From: Oscillospiraceae bacterium
Lineage (GTDB): Bacteria; Bacillota; Clostridia; Oscillospirales; Acutalibacteraceae
NCBI GenBank assembly: GCA_015065875.1
Contig: SVPK01000004.1
Span: 1 to 45,932, forward strand
DNA length: 45,932 nt
Direction: 5' to 3'
Shown: positions 41,801 to 45,932 of the stretch, in pieces
How the letters are laid out: each line of letters begins with the position of its first letter
Numbering within the stretch: the first letter of the stretch is position 1
Made by a program: the position numbers and the translations under genes
Notes under the pieces: model-generated
Databases searched by the model: none
What the model was told of the DNA's origin: nothing
What the model saw: only the letters and a program-made list of their open reading frames with translations

Positions 41801-41829
41801 TTGATATGCGAACAAAAATCGTGTATCAT
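41801..41829 (+). promoter_or_regulatory. putative sigma-A promoter of tmcAL
   Basis: TTGATA-N17-TATCAT. Confidence 0.55.
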
Positions 41830-41851
41830 AAGTATAAATTTACCAAACTTT

Positions 41852-41880
41852 ATAATACTATAATTCTTTTAAAATTGCAA
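41852..41880 (-). promoter_or_regulatory. putative sigma-A promoter of ackA
   Basis: Minus strand TTGCAA-N17-TATTAT. Confidence 0.55.
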
Positions 41881-41907
41881 GTTATTAGAGCAAAAGAGGT
41901 GTAAAAC

Positions 41908-43107
41908 TTGAAAACTGTAGGAATTATTGCCGAATTTAACCCGTTCCACAATGGTCATAAGTATATAATCGACCAACAAAAGAGGCTCGGCAATCGCGTT
42001 GTATGCGTTATTGGCGATGATTTTACACAACGCGGTGATGTTGCTCTGATATCTAAATATGCTCGCGCCGAGGCCGCACTTCTCTGCGGGGCCGACCTCT
42101 GTATACTTATGCCTGTTTCTTGGTCTATGTCCTGCGCTTATAATTTTGCGCTTGGCGGTATTAGCCTTCTACACTCGTTAGGCAATGTTGATGCGGTCGC
42201 ATTCGGCAGTGAATGCGGAGATGTTAAAAAGTTAATTCGCGTTGCCGATGCGGTTCACGGAGATGCAATAACACCGATTTTGAGTTCGGAACTTAAAAAA
42301 GGCAGCACATTTGCAAAGGCGCGACAAAATGCCTTATATACTCTTATCGGCGATGATGCGTCAGTTCTCGATTCTCCAAACGATACTCTTGCAACTGAAT
42401 ATATTTCGGCGGCTAAATCGCTCGGATTTAATCCCGAATTTATCGCAATTAAGAGAACAGGAATCGACCACGATAGTGAAAAAACCGTTGATAATTTTGC
42501 CAGCGCATCTATGATACGAAAAGCCGTTTTAGAGGGCGATACCAATATTATCTCTGCTTATATGCCGCCTGAATCTTTCGATGTCCTTATGCGCGAAAAA
42601 GAAGCAGGAAAGCTGGCCAATGTAAATAATATCGAAAGCGCAATTTTATCCTATCTGCGCCGTCTTACCCGAGAGGATATCAAGGCTTTACCTGAGGTTG
42701 GCGAAGGACTTGAAAATAAAATATATGATGCCGTTCACAACTGCACTAATCTAAACGATATTTTTGAAAGCATTAAGTCCAAAAGATACACATTGGCGCG
42801 CATCAGGAGAATTATATTTTCAGCATTTTTGAATCTTGATACAGAGCTTTTCGGGCAACCTGTTCCCTATATCAAGGTTTTAGGCTTTAATTCTGTGGGA
42901 GAAGAAATTTTAAAGAACGCATCCCCCTCGGTTCCTATAATCAACCGTAACAGAGATTATCTCTATTTAAGCGGCACTGCACAAAAATGCTTTAATATCC
43001 AAAATACCGCATCAAATCTTTATGCAATGGCATATAATAAACCGCAACCCTGCGATACAGAACTTTTAGCCTCGCTTATTAAAGTTAAAAATCCCCTTGG
43101 AGAATAG
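41908..43107 (+). CDS. tmcAL: tRNA(Met) cytidine acetate ligase TmcAL (YlbM family)
   Basis: 'VGIIAEFNPFHNGHKYIIDQQ', 'FTQRGDVALISKYARAEAALLCGADL', 'AYNFALGGISLLHSLGNVDAVAFGSE'. Confidence 0.92.
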   Translation: MKTVGIIAEFNPFHNGHKYIIDQQKRLGNRVVCVIGDDFTQRGDVALISKYARAEAALLCGADLCILMPVSWSMSCAYNFALGGISLLHSLGNVDAVAFGSECGDVKKLIRVADAVHGDAITPILSSELKKGSTFAKARQNALYTLIGDDASVLDSPNDTLATEYISAAKSLGFNPEFIAIKRTGIDHDSEKTVDNFASASMIRKAVLEGDTNIISAYMPPESFDVLMREKEAGKLANVNNIESAILSYLRRLTREDIKALPEVGEGLENKIYDAVHNCTNLNDIFESIKSKRYTLARIRRIIFSAFLNLDTELFGQPVPYIKVLGFNSVGEEILKNASPSVPIINRNRDYLYLSGTAQKCFNIQNTASNLYAMAYNKPQPCDTELLASLIKVKNPLGE

Positions 43108-43118
43108 CCTCCAAGGGG
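43093..43118 (+). terminator. terminator overlapping the tmcAL stop codon
   Basis: CCCCTTGGAG-AATAGC-CTCCAAGGGG then TTGTTTTT; TAG stop at 43105-43107 is in the loop. Confidence 0.85.
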
Positions 43119-43124
43119 TTGTTT

Positions 43125-44603
43125 TTATAAAATTATGCAAATTAATCCACTGCAACCTTCGTTTATAACTCGTTCAAGTGTTTCCTGAATACGTATTCTT
43201 GCATCACTCGGCATACGCGAGAGCTTGGTATGTAAGCCTTCGTTAACCAACTCATGTAGCGATTTACCGAAAATATTTGAGTCCCAAATTTTTTCAGGGC
43301 TTTCCTCGAACTCTTTTAACAGATACATAACCAGGTCTTCGCTTTGCTTTTCGCTGCCGACGATTGGGGTGACCTCGGTTGTTATGTTTGCCTTCATCAT
43401 ATGAATTGACGGAGCCGAGGCGCGCAAACGAACGCCATACCTTCCTCCCTGTTTCATTATTTCAGGTTCCTCGAGCGCCAGCTCCTCAATCGCGGGCATA
43501 ACAATACCATAACCCGTTGCCTCAACCTCATCAATCGCATTTTTAACCTTTAGGTATTCCTTGCGGTCGTGCGCCAAAAGGACCATGTTGTGCATTAATT
43601 CTTCCTCGTCATTAACTTCAAAGCCGGTCATTTCCGATAAAACCTTATAGAATAGCTCGTTTTTTGTTCTAATGCTTACCATGATTTTTCCGCTACCAAG
43701 GTCGATGCTTTCGATTTTTGCACCATCGACAAACTCGTTGCCGTCAAGCGCCTGTTCGAGTGTTCGGGCATCGTTGATTATTTTCATATCCATACAGGTT
43801 CCCTTAACGGTATCCAATAGCGATGAGCGAAGCCAATGAGAAATTGGCAATGAATTTATCCAATGACCAAACTTAATACCAATTTCCTTTATTGGGAACT
43901 GAAACAGTATTCGGCCTAATATCTGCTTAATATCATCAGTATTAAGCTCAACACAGTTAACAGGTATAACCGGAACCATATATTTAGCTGATAGCTCTTC
44001 CGCAAGTTGGATGCTTTTTGGAGAATCCGGATGCATACAGTTTAGCAAAACGATAAAGGGCTTATTGATATCGCAAAGCTCCTTTATAACCCTTTCCTCT
44101 GCTTCCTCATATTCCTCACGCGGTATCTCACAAATACTGCCATCGGTTGTTATAACCAAACCTATTGTTGAATGCTCGTTAATTACCTTTCGGGTTCCAA
44201 TTTCGGCTGCCATATTAAATGGTATCATCTCCTCATACCAAGGAGTTGCCACCATTCTCGGCATATCGTTTTCAACATAGCCTACCGAACTGGGAACAAT
44301 ATATCCAACGCAATCAATTAACCGAACATTTAGGCTTGCATTTTCATCTAATGTTATATTAACTGCATTTTCAGGGATAAATTTCGGTTCGGTTGTCATT
44401 ATTGTTCTACCGGAGGCAGATTGCGGCAGTTCATCACTTGCGCGTTCCCTAACATACGGTTCATCAATATTCGGCAGGACCAGCATATCCATAAACCTTT
44501 TTATGAAGGTTGATTTTCCTGTTCTGACAGGACCAACAACCCCAATGTAAATATCGCCGCCTGTTCTTGCGGCTATATCTTTATAAATGCTTGTATCTGT
44601 CAT
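43125..44603 (-). CDS. spoIVA: stage IV sporulation protein A
   Basis: 'IYKDIAARTGGDIYIGVVGPVRTGKSTFIKRFMDMLVLPNI', 'LIDCVGYIVPSSVGY', 'IGLVITTDGSICEIPREEYEEAEERVI'. Start MTDTSIYKD at 44603. Confidence 0.96.
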   Translation of the reverse strand: MTDTSIYKDIAARTGGDIYIGVVGPVRTGKSTFIKRFMDMLVLPNIDEPYVRERASDELPQSASGRTIMTTEPKFIPENAVNITLDENASLNVRLIDCVGYIVPSSVGYVENDMPRMVATPWYEEMIPFNMAAEIGTRKVINEHSTIGLVITTDGSICEIPREEYEEAEERVIKELCDINKPFIVLLNCMHPDSPKSIQLAEELSAKYMVPVIPVNCVELNTDDIKQILGRILFQFPIKEIGIKFGHWINSLPISHWLRSSLLDTVKGTCMDMKIINDARTLEQALDGNEFVDGAKIESIDLGSGKIMVSIRTKNELFYKVLSEMTGFEVNDEEELMHNMVLLAHDRKEYLKVKNAIDEVEATGYGIVMPAIEELALEEPEIMKQGGRYGVRLRASAPSIHMMKANITTEVTPIVGSEKQSEDLVMYLLKEFEESPEKIWDSNIFGKSLHELVNEGLHTKLSRMPSDARIRIQETLERVINEGCSGLICIIL

Positions 44604-44680
44604 AATACTCCTCCGCTCACACGTTCTTTTGTAATATGGATATTCGCAAAAAGAATATTTTATGACAGGCAAGCTTACTA

Positions 44681-44709
44681 TTGAAAAAAATTGTTTGGTG
44701 CTGTATTAT
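44681..44709 (+). promoter_or_regulatory. putative sigma-A promoter of the CDF transporter gene
   Basis: TTGAAA-N17-TATTAT; RBS TGGAGG at 44725-44730. Confidence 0.6.
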
Positions 44710-44736
44710 CATATCATACACCTATGGAGGTATTGC

Positions 44737-45912
44737 ATGACAAAATTACTTATAAAATTATTTATTAAAAACAAAACGGATATCAAAAATCCTGCCGCAA
44801 GAGCCGCATATGCTACTCTTGCGAGTTTTACAGGAATACTGCTTAACTTGGTTTTGTTTACAGGCAAGCTATTTATAGGAATAATTTCAAACTCCGTTTC
44901 GGCGATTGCTGATGCATTTAATAACCTTACGGATGCAGGCTCATCGGTTATTACTTTAATTGGTTTTCGACTTTCCTCAAAGCCGGTCGACCCCGAACAT
45001 CCGCATGGCCACGGCAGATTTGAATACATAACCGCCTTTATCGTTAACATGATAATTATTCTCGTTGGATTTGAGCTGTTCACCGCCTCAATCAACGAAA
45101 TAATAGAGCCGACCAAAACCGTTACCACAAGTCTTACACTTATTTTGCTCGGTATTGCCATAATAATAAAGCTTTGGTTGTTTTTCTTTTATAGAAAAAT
45201 CGGTAAACTCATATCCTCATCCGCAATCAGAGCTTCGGCTATCGATAGCATATCCGATTGCCTCGCAACCGCACTTGTTTTCTTTGCTTCGCTTTCGGCA
45301 TATTTAAACTTTGCAACCAATCTTCCAATCGATGGTATCGCAGGAATAATCGTTGCTATCTTTGTTTTATATTCGGGCAGTAAAGCCGCAAAAGAAACCA
45401 TTGACCTTCTTTTAGGAAAAACGCCGGATAAAAGCCTTGTCTTGGAAATTTATGAATTTGTAAAGGACTATCCCGAAATTCTCGGCATTCATGATGTTAT
45501 GATTCATGATTACGGCCCGGGACGACAGATTGTTTCCTTCCATGCCGAAATCTCCTCTGATTCGGATATTAATCACGCACATGAGGTTATTGACCAATTA
45601 GAGCGCGATATGCATTCGCATTTTAATTATATTGTAACAATCCATCTTGACCCGATTTCGGTAAACGATGAGCATGTTAAAAATATGCGCGAATTTGCAG
45701 AGCGTTGCGTTGCAGAGGTAGACCCTTCATTTACGATTCATGATTTTCGAATCACAAGGGGCGATAATTATACAAACCTAATATTTGACCTCGTTGTCCC
45801 GCATGATAGCAAAGTTTCGCTTGAATCGGCAGTAAAACTGGTATCTGATAAAATACGAAGCACCGACAAAAACTGTTATGCCGTTATAAGAGGCGAATAT
45901 CCTTATGTATAA
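44737..45912 (+). CDS. cation diffusion facilitator family transporter
   Basis: 'ISNSVSAIADAFNNLTDAGSSVITLIGFRLSSKPVDPEHPHGHGRFEYI' with HxxxD-type sites. Start MTKLLIKLF at 44737. Confidence 0.93.
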   Translation: MTKLLIKLFIKNKTDIKNPAARAAYATLASFTGILLNLVLFTGKLFIGIISNSVSAIADAFNNLTDAGSSVITLIGFRLSSKPVDPEHPHGHGRFEYITAFIVNMIIILVGFELFTASINEIIEPTKTVTTSLTLILLGIAIIIKLWLFFFYRKIGKLISSSAIRASAIDSISDCLATALVFFASLSAYLNFATNLPIDGIAGIIVAIFVLYSGSKAAKETIDLLLGKTPDKSLVLEIYEFVKDYPEILGIHDVMIHDYGPGRQIVSFHAEISSDSDINHAHEVIDQLERDMHSHFNYIVTIHLDPISVNDEHVKNMREFAERCVAEVDPSFTIHDFRITRGDNYTNLIFDLVVPHDSKVSLESAVKLVSDKIRSTDKNCYAVIRGEYPYV

Positions 45913-45932
45913 CCAAAAAGACCCGAAGGTAA

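Overview
The window is about 45.9 kb of what looks like a chromosomal core region from an endospore-forming clostridial (Oscillospiraceae/Ruminococcaceae-like) Firmicute. Identity is inferred from translated motifs only; no searches were run. Left to right it holds: a pgsA-like fragment, cvpA, a DUF5711-like gene, truA, ecfT-ecfA2-ecfA1, an rRNA-methyltransferase-like gene and ruvBAC (all minus); a potABCD polyamine-transport operon (plus); a sporulation block of spo0A, spoIVB, ylmC/ymxH and sigG (minus); a DUF4364 gene; tRNA-Thr(CGT) with a partial duplicate of its 3' end and terminator; an HTH regulator; a str/rpo block of tuf, fusA, rpsG, rpsL, a three-gene glycan cassette, rpoC and rpoB; prfB and prmA; a divergent P-type ATPase; galactokinase-like and ackA; tmcAL; spoIVA; and a CDF transporter. 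There is no CRISPR array, rRNA operon, prophage or transposase, and most of the window is ordinary core genome. The best candidates for something undescribed are: (1) a roughly 175-nt structured leader upstream of potA, with two mutually exclusive pairings around the Shine-Dalgarno; (2) an 82-bp-period GC-rich palindromic insert between an intact tRNA-Thr and a second copy of its 3' end plus terminator; (3) a P-type ATPase with altered TGES and GDGxND motifs; (4) a glycan-synthesis cassette inserted between rpoC and rpsL.
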